This document shows, in pieces, positions 21,084 to 30,192 of a DNA stretch of 64,000 nucleotides. A program made the position numbers and the translations under genes. The DNA comes from MAG-121220-bin8 sp002700465 (GTDB taxonomy: Bacteria; Bacteroidota; Bacteroidia; Flavobacteriales; Flavobacteriaceae): the NCBI GenBank assembly GCA_943789295.1, contig CALSTO010000001.1, positions 558,001 through 622,000 of the forward strand, given 5' to 3'. The first letter of the stretch is position 1. Each line of letters starts with the position of its first letter. The notes beneath the pieces were generated by a model that saw nothing but the letters and a program-made list of their open reading frames with translations, did no database searches and was not told the DNA's origin.

Positions 21084-22859
21084 ATGAGTATAATTAAATT
21101 ACTTCCGGATAGCGTAGCTAACCAAATTGCTGCTGGTGAAGTGGTTCAAAGGCCTTCGTCTGTTGTTAAGGAACTTCTTGAAAACTCAGTTGATAGTGGA
21201 GCAAAAACTATTAGATTGGTAATAAAAGACGCTGGTAAAACGCTTATTCATGTTATTGATGATGGAATAGGAATGAATAAAACTGATTTAAAAAAATGTT
21301 TTTTTAGACATACAACTTCTAAAATTCGTAAATCGAAAGATTTATATTCATTAAAAACAATGGGTTTTAGAGGAGAGGCTCTTTCTAGCATTGCCTCAGT
21401 CTCTCATATGAGTATTATTTCAAATAAGGACAATAACAACTCACTTGGATATGAAATTAAACTAGAAGGTGGTCAAGAAAAATTATTTAATGAAGTTGTA
21501 TCTACTAAAGGAACTTCAATTTCGGTTAAAAACCTTTTTTTTAATATTCCTGCTAGAAGAAACTTTTTAAAATCTGATAATGTAGAGTTGAAACACATTA
21601 TCGATGAGTTTCATAGAATATCATTAATTAACCATGATATTAATTTTATTTTCATAAATAATAATAATGAATTGTTTAACCTTTCTAAATCAATTTTCAA
21701 AGAAAGAATTATTAGAGTTTTTGGAAATTCATCAAAACAAAAACTAATTCCTATTAATGAAGAAACTGAAATAGCTAAAATTAAAGGATTTGTTTTTAAG
21801 CCAGAATATTCAAGAAAAACAAGATCGGCTCAATTTTTCTTTGTTAATAAAAGGTTTATTAAAAACAGTCACTTGAACCATGCGGTTAAATCAGCATATG
21901 AAGGTTTAATACAAGATAACTTATATCCTTCTTACTTTTTAAAAATTAACGTTCCTTTGAATTCGATTGATGTTAATATTCATCCAAATAAAACTGAAAT
22001 AAAGTTTGATAATGATCAGTCAATTTATGCAATCTTAAAATCCTCAATTAAACATAGTTTAGGTCAGTTTAATATAGCGCCTACAATTGATTTTGATAAT
22101 AATATAAATTTAAACACACCCTATTCTTATAGAAATAAAGAAGCATCTATTCCAAAAGTCGATTACAATGAAGCTTTTAACCCTTTTAATAATTTGACTA
22201 AACCTGTTGATTTAAAAACTAAAGATTTTGAAATAAGTAATGTTGATGATTTGGTAAGAACAGATCAATTTAAGAATGAGCTTGAGATTTTAAAAACTAA
22301 CATTTTTCCCTCATTTCAATTAAATTCTAAATATATAATAACCAAAACAAGTACTGGTATTCTAATTATTAATCAAAAAAGAGCTCATCAGCGTATTTTG
22401 TATGAAAACTTTTTAAAAGAACTTTCTAATAAAATTAATCCTATTCAAACATTATTATTTCCTATTAAATTAGATTTTAACGTTGAAGAAATTAGAATGT
22501 TAAAGTTGCTTGAAGCTCCTTTGGTTCATTTAGGATTTAAGTTTAATACTTTTGGACCAGATAATATTGAAATTTCTGGAACACATCCTTTTTTAAATCA
22601 AAACAATGTTAATGGTTTATTTCAAGATTTTCTTAGAAATAAAGATTATAATAGGGACAATACTGTTCATACCCTGAATGATTTAATTGCTAAACTTTTA
22701 TCTAAATATTCGTCAATTTCATCAAATGAAAATATTAATGTTAAATTACAAGAATCTTTAGTCAACGACTTGTTTGCTTGTAAGGATCCAAATGTTTCGC
22801 CTTTTGGAAAATTAATTTTTAAATTAATCTCTTTAGAAGAAATTATAAAAATATTTTAA
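21084..22859 (+). CDS. mutL: DNA mismatch repair protein MutL
   Basis: The 591-residue MutL has the GHKL ATPase N-terminus (IAAGEVVQRPSSVVKELLENS split over residues 15-35, DDGIGM, GFRGEALSSIASV near 93-105) and the C-terminal dimerisation/endonuclease domain (about 400-591). The nuclease motif that reads DQHA-type in endonuclease MutLs is NQKRAHQR here (residues 430-437), so the Asp and His are replaced. The ACR-like and GRP-like sites read FACK and SPFGK. ATPase and MutS-partner roles are secure; nicking activity is doubtful. It heads the mutL-rhomboid-rhomboid-EEP cluster. Confidence 0.96.
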   Translation: MSIIKLLPDSVANQIAAGEVVQRPSSVVKELLENSVDSGAKTIRLVIKDAGKTLIHVIDDGIGMNKTDLKKCFFRHTTSKIRKSKDLYSLKTMGFRGEALSSIASVSHMSIISNKDNNNSLGYEIKLEGGQEKLFNEVVSTKGTSISVKNLFFNIPARRNFLKSDNVELKHIIDEFHRISLINHDINFIFINNNNELFNLSKSIFKERIIRVFGNSSKQKLIPINEETEIAKIKGFVFKPEYSRKTRSAQFFFVNKRFIKNSHLNHAVKSAYEGLIQDNLYPSYFLKINVPLNSIDVNIHPNKTEIKFDNDQSIYAILKSSIKHSLGQFNIAPTIDFDNNINLNTPYSYRNKEASIPKVDYNEAFNPFNNLTKPVDLKTKDFEISNVDDLVRTDQFKNELEILKTNIFPSFQLNSKYIITKTSTGILIINQKRAHQRILYENFLKELSNKINPIQTLLFPIKLDFNVEEIRMLKLLEAPLVHLGFKFNTFGPDNIEISGTHPFLNQNNVNGLFQDFLRNKDYNRDNTVHTLNDLIAKLLSKYSSISSNENINVKLQESLVNDLFACKDPNVSPFGKLIFKLISLEEIIKIF

Positions 22860-22862
22860 TAT

Positions 22863-23570
22863 ATGAGATCGGTCCCTGAAACAATCAAGCAGCTAATTAT
22901 AATTAATATAATTTTTTACTTTGGTTCGCAATTTTTGGGTGATTTGAGTTATGATATTTTAGCTTTACATTATTTTGAAAATGACAAGTTTTTAATATCT
23001 CAGCTCGTTACTCATATGTTTATGCATGGCAGTCCATCACATATATTATTTAATATGTTTGGTCTTTGGATGTTTGGTTCACCACTTGAGCAAATGTGGG
23101 GAAAGCAAAAATTCTTATTTTTTTATTTCTCAGCTGGTTTAGGTGCAGCTGCATTACAAATGCTAGTTTATGATATTCAAGTTCAGGCCCTTTATGATGT
23201 TATTGAAACAAATAACTTAAGTTTAAACGATCCTAATGTTTTGTTAAACTATATGACCCAAAGTGATTATAATCAAGCTTTATCATCCTTTAATAGTGTT
23301 ATGGTTGGTGCTTCTGGTGCTATTTATGGAGTTCTAGTTGCTTTTGCATTTTCTTTTCCCAATTCTAAGCTTATGCTGCTATTTCCTCCAATTCCTGTTA
23401 AAGCAAAGTATTTTGTGCCCTTATTGATTTTAATAGATCTATTTTTTGGACTTTCTTCTTTTTCAATTGGTTCAATAGCACATTTTGCACACATTGGTGG
23501 TGCATTAATTGGTTTAGTTATGGTTATGTATTGGAAAAAAAATCAATTTAATTCAAACAGATGGAATTAA
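22863..23570 (+). CDS. Rhomboid family intramembrane serine protease (first of a pair)
   Basis: A 235-residue polytopic membrane protein of the rhomboid family. The catalytic motif GASG places the nucleophile at Ser151, and AHIGGALIG supplies the histidine at His210. The conserved HMFMHGSPSHILFNM segment after the first membrane helix is typical. About six membrane segments fit the hydropathy. It lies 3 bases after mutL and overlaps the second rhomboid by 10 bases. Substrates are unknown. Confidence 0.92.
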   Translation: MRSVPETIKQLIIINIIFYFGSQFLGDLSYDILALHYFENDKFLISQLVTHMFMHGSPSHILFNMFGLWMFGSPLEQMWGKQKFLFFYFSAGLGAAALQMLVYDIQVQALYDVIETNNLSLNDPNVLLNYMTQSDYNQALSSFNSVMVGASGAIYGVLVAFAFSFPNSKLMLLFPPIPVKAKYFVPLLILIDLFFGLSSFSIGSIAHFAHIGGALIGLVMVMYWKKNQFNSNRWN

Positions 23571-24412
23571 TAGATAAAATTAGATATAATTTCAAAAATC
23601 TAGATATTTTACAGAAAATCATTTTAATTATGATTATTTTTTTTGTAATTCCATACATTGTAAACACATTTTTATTTCTTTTTAATTTCAATGAGTTTTC
23701 AGTAATTAATCTATTTGATGTTTCTCCAGATCTAATAGATTTATTATCTAAACCTTGGTCATTGATTACTTATGGTTTTTTTCATTCAGACTTGTGGCAT
23801 TTGATAGGAAATATGATTATTTTCTATTTAAGTGGATCTGTAGTTCTTAATCTTTTTGGCAGCGAAAGATTAATTAAGATTTTTATTTTAGGAATTTTAT
23901 ATGGTTCATTAGCTTATTTAATCAGTTATAATCTTTTTCCAGCTTTTAATAATATAAAATCCTCAATGATTGGATCTTCTGCAGGTGTAATGGCTGTTTT
24001 TATTTTTTTAGCATCTTATAATCCAAATTATAGCTTTAGGATACTTAATTTCAATGTTAAAATTTTATACATAGCTTCATTTCTTGTTCTAATAGATATT
24101 ATTCAAATACCAGGAGGGAATTCTGGAGGTCATATAGCGCATTTAGGAGGTGCATTTTTAGGATACTTTTACCATAAAAAAATGATTCAAGGTGATAATT
24201 ATGGTAATTGGATCATTGATTTATATAATTTTATTTTCAAACGAAAGGTAAAATTTAAGAAAAGAACTTATTCGAATAAAACATCTGTGTCCGTAAAAGA
24301 CGCTGCTACTCAAAAGAAAATAGATTTGATATTGGATAAAATTAGTAAGTCAGGTTATGATAGTTTGACTAAGGGCGAAAAAGAAACTTTATTTAAGGCA
24401 GGTAAATCGTGA
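23561..24412 (+). CDS. Rhomboid family intramembrane protease (second of a pair)
   Basis: A 283-residue rhomboid homologue with FFHSDLWHLIGNM after the first helix, GSSA at residues 138-141 (nucleophile Ser140; the usual last Gly is Ala) and AHLGGAFLGY with His194. It has a cytosolic basic C-terminal tail (about residues 215-283) containing a short helical domain (KKIDLILDKISKSGYDSL) common in Bacteroidota rhomboids. It overlaps its neighbours by 10 bases upstream and 4 bases downstream, so the cluster is translationally coupled. Confidence 0.9.
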   Translation: MELIDKIRYNFKNLDILQKIILIMIIFFVIPYIVNTFLFLFNFNEFSVINLFDVSPDLIDLLSKPWSLITYGFFHSDLWHLIGNMIIFYLSGSVVLNLFGSERLIKIFILGILYGSLAYLISYNLFPAFNNIKSSMIGSSAGVMAVFIFLASYNPNYSFRILNFNVKILYIASFLVLIDIIQIPGGNSGGHIAHLGGAFLGYFYHKKMIQGDNYGNWIIDLYNFIFKRKVKFKKRTYSNKTSVSVKDAATQKKIDLILDKISKSGYDSLTKGEKETLFKAGKS

Positions 24413-25425
24413 TTTTTGTAAAAAACAAAACTTTTTTTAGTAAAATTATATTTTTATTAAACTTCATTACTCTAGCACTGATAGGCTTATGTTATTTGCT
24501 TTCTAACTACCATCTAGAAATATTATCTTCGTTTTCTATTACAATCATTTTCCTTCCCATTCTACTTATTTTTAATTTTTTGTTTTTTATTTATTGGATC
24601 ATTAAGATTGATATCAGATTTATTTTTTCTTTTTTAGTTATTTTGGTTTATTTAGATAAGCCGATATCTTTTTTTGAAATTGACAAGAAGGTTGATAAAC
24701 AGGAAGGGTTGCAGGTCATGAGTTATAACGTAAGACTGTTTAATCATTATAATTGGATAAAAAATAGCTCAACAAAAGAAGACATAAGAACTTTTATTAA
24801 TGAAAAAAAGCCTGAGTTTGTTGCATTTCAAGAGTTTCATTATGATTATAAAGAATTAATTGACGGTTATAAACACAGTTATATTGGATTAAATGAAGGA
24901 AATGTTGGTCTAGCAATTTTTGGAAACAGAAAAATGATTAACAAAGGGCAAGTTCTTTCTGATAATAAGCGGAAAATCGCTATTTATGTCGATTTTATTC
25001 AAAAAAATGACACTGTAAGACTGTATAACTCTCATTTTAAGTCATACAATCTTAATCCTATGTCTTTTAAACCAAATAAAGAAACTTTTTTAAAAGTCGT
25101 GGCTAAGACTAAAATGGTACATGAAATTCAAAATAATGAATGTTCAATTTTGATAAATCACATGAAAAAATCTCCCTATCCTTTGTTAATGGCAATTGAT
25201 TTGAACAACACTCCCGATTCATTTGTGTACAAAAGAATTAATGATTTTTATTTTGATTCTTATACACAAAATGGGTTTGATTTTGGGGCAACTTATGACT
25301 TTAGTTTTTTGCCAATTAGAATTGATTATATCTTTTATTCAAAGCTTGTTAAAGTTAATTCTTATCAAATTCACAATGTTAAACTTTCGGATCACAAACC
25401 GATAAGTGTTTTTTTTGATATTTAA
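24409..25425 (+). CDS. Endonuclease/exonuclease/phosphatase (EEP) family membrane protein
   Basis: A 338-residue protein with three hydrophobic segments in residues 1-80 and a C-terminal EEP (DNase I-like) domain. Motifs are YNVRLFN near 105, FQEFH with the metal-binding Glu near 143, AIDLNNTPDSF near 263, DYIFYS near 304 and SDHKPI near 329. The start is GTG at 24409, overlapping the previous stop as GTGA. The substrate could be a nucleic acid, phospholipid or inositol phosphate; the membrane anchor argues for an extracytoplasmic or membrane-proximal substrate. It is the last gene of the mutL cluster. Confidence 0.87.
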   Translation: MIFVKNKTFFSKIIFLLNFITLALIGLCYLLSNYHLEILSSFSITIIFLPILLIFNFLFFIYWIIKIDIRFIFSFLVILVYLDKPISFFEIDKKVDKQEGLQVMSYNVRLFNHYNWIKNSSTKEDIRTFINEKKPEFVAFQEFHYDYKELIDGYKHSYIGLNEGNVGLAIFGNRKMINKGQVLSDNKRKIAIYVDFIQKNDTVRLYNSHFKSYNLNPMSFKPNKETFLKVVAKTKMVHEIQNNECSILINHMKKSPYPLLMAIDLNNTPDSFVYKRINDFYFDSYTQNGFDFGATYDFSFLPIRIDYIFYSKLVKVNSYQIHNVKLSDHKPISVFFDI

Positions 25426-25471
25426 ACTTTTAATATAGATTTTATAATTTAATTAGCTGAGAATAAGCAGT

Positions 25472-26008
25472 TTATTTAATAAAAAAACTAAACGAACATC
25501 CTCCGTAATCTTTGTTTTTATTAAAATTTTTATGTTTTTTTAAACTTATTTGTTTTGAATGTTCTGCAATTATTAATCCGTCACTATTCAAAAGGTTTCG
25601 TTCAAAAATTAAATCAATAATCTTAAAATATTCTTCATTTTTAAATATATAAGGTGGGTCAAAAAATATAATATTAAATTGCTCTAAACAATTTTTTAAA
25701 TATTTTAAAGCGTCACTTTTAGTAATTTTTAAATTAAAATTTAAATCTTCTGAAATTTTTTTTATAAACCTGACACAGTTTGAGTTATTATCGACACACG
25801 AAATATCTTTAACACCTCTAGATGCAAACTCATAGCTTATATTACCACTTCCAGAAAATAGGTCTAGAACCTTTAAGTCTTCAAAATAATAATTGTTATT
25901 AATTATATTAAATAATGCTTCCTTTGATTGATCTGTTGTTGGTCTGACAGGGAGGTTTTTAGGAATTGATATTTTTTTTCCTCTGTTTTTTCCAGAAATT
26001 ATTCTCAT
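25472..26008 (-). CDS. rsmD: 16S rRNA (guanine(966)-N(2))-methyltransferase RsmD
   Basis: The 178-residue protein has the RsmD N-terminus MRIISGKNRGKKI followed by VRPTTDQSKEALFN, motif I VLDLFSGSGN near residues 47-56 and the catalytic DPPY near 117. It methylates G966 of 16S rRNA in the small subunit. The length is as expected. It overlaps the preceding DUF3822 gene by 4 bases (ATGA). Confidence 0.93.
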   Translation of the reverse strand: MRIISGKNRGKKISIPKNLPVRPTTDQSKEALFNIINNNYYFEDLKVLDLFSGSGNISYEFASRGVKDISCVDNNSNCVRFIKKISEDLNFNLKITKSDALKYLKNCLEQFNIIFFDPPYIFKNEEYFKIIDLIFERNLLNSDGLIIAEHSKQISLKKHKNFNKNKDYGGCSFSFFIK

Positions 26009-26778
26009 GTCACAATATTTTCTATTAAATAACCTGAGTTTTTAATTTCAATATTCTTTATAAACTTCAATAAATAGGCGTAATGTTGATTTATAATTTT
26101 TTCTTCACCGATTAACTTTATTTTAGTTTTATTATTTACCAATTTATTTTGTTCAATTACAAATAGTACAAAATATAAAATATCCTCTTTGGATTTATAA
26201 TCAAAAGTATTTGAATAATTTAATTCTCTTCCTTTAAAAACAATAATATTTAAATAGCTTTTATTAATATTTACATAAATTATAATTTTTTTATTTGTAG
26301 ATAATTCAAAATGTATTTTTTTTAAAAGAACTGTACTGTAATGGAAGTATTCAAACGAGCCAAATTTTTCAATTAAATAATTCGTAATATTTCCATAAGC
26401 AATATACACGTTGTGTGTTTTTAATTCTTCAATATAGTCAGAGGAAGCAGTATCGTTTTTAATTAATCTAGAGTTAAACTTAAGGTAATCAAGACAATTG
26501 TCTTCTTGAAAAAAATCATTTGGGACAAGTACGGATAGTTTGTTGTTTAGTACCAATGTGACTTTTACAACATTTAATAAATTAAATTCTTTTAACTTAT
26601 TTTTTAGTTCAGATAAAATTTTATCGATTTCTATTTCTTCAGCGTAGAATGAATAGTTTTGATCTATAATTTTAGAGTCAATTGAATTTCTTAATAAAAG
26701 TTTTAGTTCTTTCGAACTAATCATTATAATAAGAGATAAACTTTTTTCTAATTTGTTAATTTCTTGCGATTGCGTCAT
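26005..26778 (-). CDS. DUF3822 family protein (actin-like fold family)
   Basis: A 257-residue cytosolic protein matching DUF3822, a Bacteroidota family that I recall as having an actin/ASKHA-like fold; no canonical ATP-binding motif is obvious by eye. Features include KSLSLIIMISSKELKLLL near the start and IYVNINKSYLNIIVFKGREL around residue 185, typical of paired ASKHA-like strands. The frame extends to a TTG at 26826, but the ATG at 26778 (MTQSQEIN) is preferred; even so it overlaps the upstream membrane-protein gene by 23 bases. It sits between that gene and rsmD, a context I recall from other flavobacteria. Confidence 0.75.
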   Translation of the reverse strand: MTQSQEINKLEKSLSLIIMISSKELKLLLRNSIDSKIIDQNYSFYAEEIEIDKILSELKNKLKEFNLLNVVKVTLVLNNKLSVLVPNDFFQEDNCLDYLKFNSRLIKNDTASSDYIEELKTHNVYIAYGNITNYLIEKFGSFEYFHYSTVLLKKIHFELSTNKKIIIYVNINKSYLNIIVFKGRELNYSNTFDYKSKEDILYFVLFVIEQNKLVNNKTKIKLIGEEKIINQHYAYLLKFIKNIEIKNSGYLIENIVT

Positions 26779-27424
26779 ATGTTGTAGGCCAATTTCCATT
26801 GGTGCTAACCTCAGACATAGATCCAAGTACTAGGCTAGGTCCATTGACACCATCAACAGACATTAGAGCCTTTTCTTGCTTTAAAAGATCTTTGTTTTGA
26901 TCAAATAAAATGGCATCCTTAGAAACTCTAACTTCAAATACAGGAACATTGTAGCCGTTTTTATCAATTACATCTGCCTTTATTTCAAACATCTGATCTA
27001 CACCTTCAATTGGAACTTCTGCCAATAATTTATATCTCTCAGAACTTCCGAACAAAGAATCTTTTACAGATGCAAATCCAAGTGTATCAATTACTACAAC
27101 TTCTTGTAGCATGTCAATTCTGTAAATTCTGTCATATTTCATATAACTAGAATCTCTTTTCTGGATTAGTGTGTATTGAGCTGTATCTATAAATTTGATT
27201 AAACCTTCAAAACTGTCAGAATACACTCCATTAACACTTTTATAAGCTATTTGAGCATTTCTAATATCCTTTAATTTATCAATAACTTTTAGATATCTCT
27301 CGTTTTTTATTTTATTAAATTCAATTGGTGCATTAACAGAGTTATAGACTTGAAAGCCAAAAAAGGCTATAAAAAACCATAATACGATTTCTATACTTCT
27401 CTTATATTCTGATATTAATTTCAT
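26756..27424 (-). CDS. Conserved single-pass membrane protein of unknown function
   Basis: A 222-residue protein with a short cytosolic basic tail (MKLISEYKRS), one membrane helix (about residues 12-30) and a long extracytoplasmic domain. Just after the helix, the segment KLKDIRNAQIAYKSVNGVYS followed by DSFEGLIKFI resembles the start of pseudopilin/T2SS-G-like globular regions, but the usual prepilin cleavage site is absent. It is the first gene of an operon with DUF3822 and rsmD, overlapping DUF3822 by 23 bases. I do not recognise a function. Confidence 0.65.
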   Translation of the reverse strand: MKLISEYKRSIEIVLWFFIAFFGFQVYNSVNAPIEFNKIKNERYLKVIDKLKDIRNAQIAYKSVNGVYSDSFEGLIKFIDTAQYTLIQKRDSSYMKYDRIYRIDMLQEVVVIDTLGFASVKDSLFGSSERYKLLAEVPIEGVDQMFEIKADVIDKNGYNVPVFEVRVSKDAILFDQNKDLLKQEKALMSVDGVNGPSLVLGSMSEVSTNGNWPTTYDAIARN

Positions 27425-27499
27425 TGATTAATTAATTATATTTAACAAAACTACATTTTTTTTTAAACCCACAAAATACATTACATTTTCTTAAAAACA

Positions 27500-28894
27500 A
27501 TGGAATTTAAAGACTTTTCTCAACTTTTAATTAATAAATTTTCTTTTACACCTACAGAGGACCAAATCACTGCAATTCAAGAGTTAAGTAAGTTTCTTAG
27601 TTCCAATAATGAAATTGGCTTATTCATTTTAAAGGGGTATGCAGGAACAGGAAAAACAACATTGATGAAAACTTTAGTTGATAATGTTAAGTTTTTGAAA
27701 TATAATATTTGTTTATTAGCACCAACTGGAAGAGCTGCAAAGGTTTTATCCAATTATTCAAAAAAAAAATCACTTACTATTCATAAAAAAATATATTTTT
27801 CCTCAATTGATAAATTTGGAAAGTTTGAAACAAAATTAAAAACTAATAAACTAAAAAATACTTTATTTATTGTAGATGAGGCATCTATGATTTCTGATTC
27901 TACAACTTCTTCTGATTTATTTAAAACAAAATCTTTATTAGCAGATATTTTTAAATATGTTGACTTTAATACAAATTCTAAATTGATATTTCTTGGTGAT
28001 ACAGCTCAACTCCCTCCAGTTAAACAAACTATTAGCCCAGCTTTAAATGCAGATTTAATTGAAGAATTCTATGGTCTTAAATCCAAAGAATTTACTTTAA
28101 GTAATGTAGTTCGTCAATCAAAGTCCTCAGGTATTTTAATTAATGCTACAACAATTAGAAATAATATTTTAAATGAAATATTTTCTTTTAATTTTCAATT
28201 ATATCCAGATGTTAAAATATTAAATGATGGATTCGAAATTCAAGAAAAAATTGAGTCTTCATATAATGAAAACGGGTCTGAAAAAACTATTATAATAGTT
28301 AGATCTAACAAAAGAGCTAATTTGTATAATCAACAAATCAGAAAATCAATACTTTTTAATGAAAGTTTAATATCTGTTGGAGATTTATTAATAATAACTA
28401 AAAATAATTATTTCTGGTCCTCTGAAAAACTAAATATTTCCTTTTTAGCAAATGGTGATATTATACAAATTTTAGAAATTTTTTCTATAAAAGAATTATA
28501 TGGATTTAAATTTGGAGAAGTTAAAGTTAAATTAGTAGACTATGCTGATGAACCTGTTCTTGAGACGGTTATCATATTGGACACGTTAAATTCAGATTCA
28601 CCCTCACTTTCATATGACCAATCAAATAAACTGTACAATGAGGTTCAAAAAGATTATATGAATCTTAAATCAAAATATAAAAGATTCATTAAAACAAAAG
28701 AAAATCCTTTTTTTAATGCTTTGAATGTAAAGTTTTCATATTCATTAACTTGTCACAAAGCTCAAGGTGGTCAATGGCCAGTTGTTTTTATTGAAAAACC
28801 GTATTTAAAAGATGGTGTAGATATTGACTATTTAAGATGGTTGTATACTGCAGTAACTAGAGCTGAAAAGAAATTATATTTAATTGGTTTTTAA
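27500..28894 (+). CDS. RecD-like ATP-dependent DNA helicase (superfamily 1)
   Basis: A 464-residue SF1B helicase-like ATPase. It shows Walker A GYAGTGKTT at residues 46-54, motif Ia LAPTGRAAKVL near 73-83, Walker B FIVDEASM near 123-130, motif III LGDTAQLPPV near 173, and the C-terminal UvrD/RecD motifs TCHKAQGGQWP and LYTAVTRAEKKLYLIG. It is shorter than RecD2 and lacks the long N-terminal region. Such stand-alone RecD-like proteins are common in Bacteroidota and probably act in DNA repair. It is divergent from the DUF3822 operon. Confidence 0.88.
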   Translation: MEFKDFSQLLINKFSFTPTEDQITAIQELSKFLSSNNEIGLFILKGYAGTGKTTLMKTLVDNVKFLKYNICLLAPTGRAAKVLSNYSKKKSLTIHKKIYFSSIDKFGKFETKLKTNKLKNTLFIVDEASMISDSTTSSDLFKTKSLLADIFKYVDFNTNSKLIFLGDTAQLPPVKQTISPALNADLIEEFYGLKSKEFTLSNVVRQSKSSGILINATTIRNNILNEIFSFNFQLYPDVKILNDGFEIQEKIESSYNENGSEKTIIIVRSNKRANLYNQQIRKSILFNESLISVGDLLIITKNNYFWSSEKLNISFLANGDIIQILEIFSIKELYGFKFGEVKVKLVDYADEPVLETVIILDTLNSDSPSLSYDQSNKLYNEVQKDYMNLKSKYKRFIKTKENPFFNALNVKFSYSLTCHKAQGGQWPVVFIEKPYLKDGVDIDYLRWLYTAVTRAEKKLYLIGF

Positions 28895-28928
28895 AATTTA
28901 AGTGTATTTTTGAATTAAAACTATACTA

Positions 28929-29660
28929 TTGAAAATTATAGCCATGATTCCTGCTAGATTAGATTCTACAAGATTACCAGGAAAACTTATGATGGATCTT
29001 AATGGAATCCCCATTATTTTATCAACTCTTTTAAATACAATTAAAACTAAATTGTTTGATGATGTATACGTAGTAACTGATTCAAATAAAATTTATGATT
29101 TTTTAATTACACATCATAAAAATATTTTATTGAGTAAAAAAAATCATAACTCTGGCTCTGATAGAATAGCTGAATTTGCAAAAGATATGAATGCGGATAT
29201 AATAGTTAATGTACAGGGGGATGAACCATTAATTGATAAAAATAGTTTACAAAAATTAATAAACACTTTTAAAATAGATAATGATAATAAAATTGACTTG
29301 GTTTCATTGATGAAGGCTATTTCTAATATTAAAGAGATTGAAAATCCTAATAATGTTAAAGTAGTTACTGATAAAAATGATTTTGCATTATATTTTTCTA
29401 GAACTCCAATTCCCTTTTGTTCAGATTCAAATTTAAAAGTCAAGTATTTTAAACATATTGGTGTTTATGGATTTAGAAAAAAAAGTTTGTTAGATTTCTA
29501 TAATTCAAAACCAACAAAATTAGAGCAAAGTGAAAAACTAGAACAGTTAAGGTATCTAGAAAATGGAAAAAAGATTAAGATGGTAATCACTGATTTTGAT
29601 GGTATTGGAATTGATACTATAGAGGATTTAATTAAGGCAAGAAAATTAATAAATGATTAA
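28929..29660 (+). CDS. kdsB: 3-deoxy-manno-octulosonate cytidylyltransferase
   Basis: The 243-residue enzyme activates Kdo with CTP for lipopolysaccharide core synthesis. It has the nucleotidyltransferase N-terminus MIPARLDSTRLPGKLM, NVQGDEPLI near residue 97 and the C-terminal GIGIDTIEDL. The start is TTG at 28929, giving KIIAMIPAR as in relatives; ATG at 28944 is a shorter alternative. It overlaps the downstream acyltransferase by 8 bases, so the two are likely coupled in envelope lipid synthesis. Confidence 0.93.
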   Translation: MKIIAMIPARLDSTRLPGKLMMDLNGIPIILSTLLNTIKTKLFDDVYVVTDSNKIYDFLITHHKNILLSKKNHNSGSDRIAEFAKDMNADIIVNVQGDEPLIDKNSLQKLINTFKIDNDNKIDLVSLMKAISNIKEIENPNNVKVVTDKNDFALYFSRTPIPFCSDSNLKVKYFKHIGVYGFRKKSLLDFYNSKPTKLEQSEKLEQLRYLENGKKIKMVITDFDGIGIDTIEDLIKARKLIND

Positions 29661-30192
29661 AATTAGAAGATATATTTTTTTTAATATCATTAAATGGAAG
29701 ATTATAGGAGATACTGATTTTCCAAAAAAATGTGTCTTAATTGCTGCTCCACATACGCATTGGATAGATTTTTTTATTGCAATTTTTGCAAGAAGCTTAT
29801 TTAAACAAAAAAAAGTCAGTTTTATCGGAAAAAAAGAATTGTTTAAGTTCCCTTTAAAATATTTTCTTGAATGGCTAGGCGGTATGCCAGTTAACAGAGG
29901 AAGTAATTCTAATAGTGTTGATTCTATTGTTGAAATTTTTAATAAAAACGAAACATTTATTCTAGGTATTTCACCAGAAGGAACTAGAAAAAAAGTTAAT
30001 AAATGGAAAACAGGTTTTTATTATATTGCTAAAAAAGCTAAAGTACCTATAATTTGTGCTGCATTAGATTTTGAAAATAAACAAATTTTAATTTCAAAAC
30101 CATTTGATTTAACAGATGATATAAATGAAGATATTAGTCATTTAAAAAGTTTCTTTAAAGGAGTCAAGGGTAAAATTCCTGAATATTCTTGA
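29653..30192 (+). CDS. 1-acyl-glycerol-3-phosphate acyltransferase-like protein (LPLAT)
   Basis: A 179-residue PlsC-type acyltransferase with the catalytic HTHWID (HX4D) block near residues 35-40 and the substrate-binding SPEGTRKK near 112-119. It is short compared with PlsC (about 240), as is common for this Bacteroidota subfamily. It probably acylates a lysophospholipid at the inner membrane. It is coupled to kdsB, and its stop abuts that of yebC with no gap. Confidence 0.85.
   Translation: MIKIRRYIFFNIIKWKIIGDTDFPKKCVLIAAPHTHWIDFFIAIFARSLFKQKKVSFIGKKELFKFPLKYFLEWLGGMPVNRGSNSNSVDSIVEIFNKNETFILGISPEGTRKKVNKWKTGFYYIAKKAKVPIICAALDFENKQILISKPFDLTDDINEDISHLKSFFKGVKGKIPEYS

Noticed and set aside
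29144..29443. 99-codon antisense frame over kdsB
   Set aside because: It is a shadow of kdsB on the opposite strand with no start context or recognisable family features.
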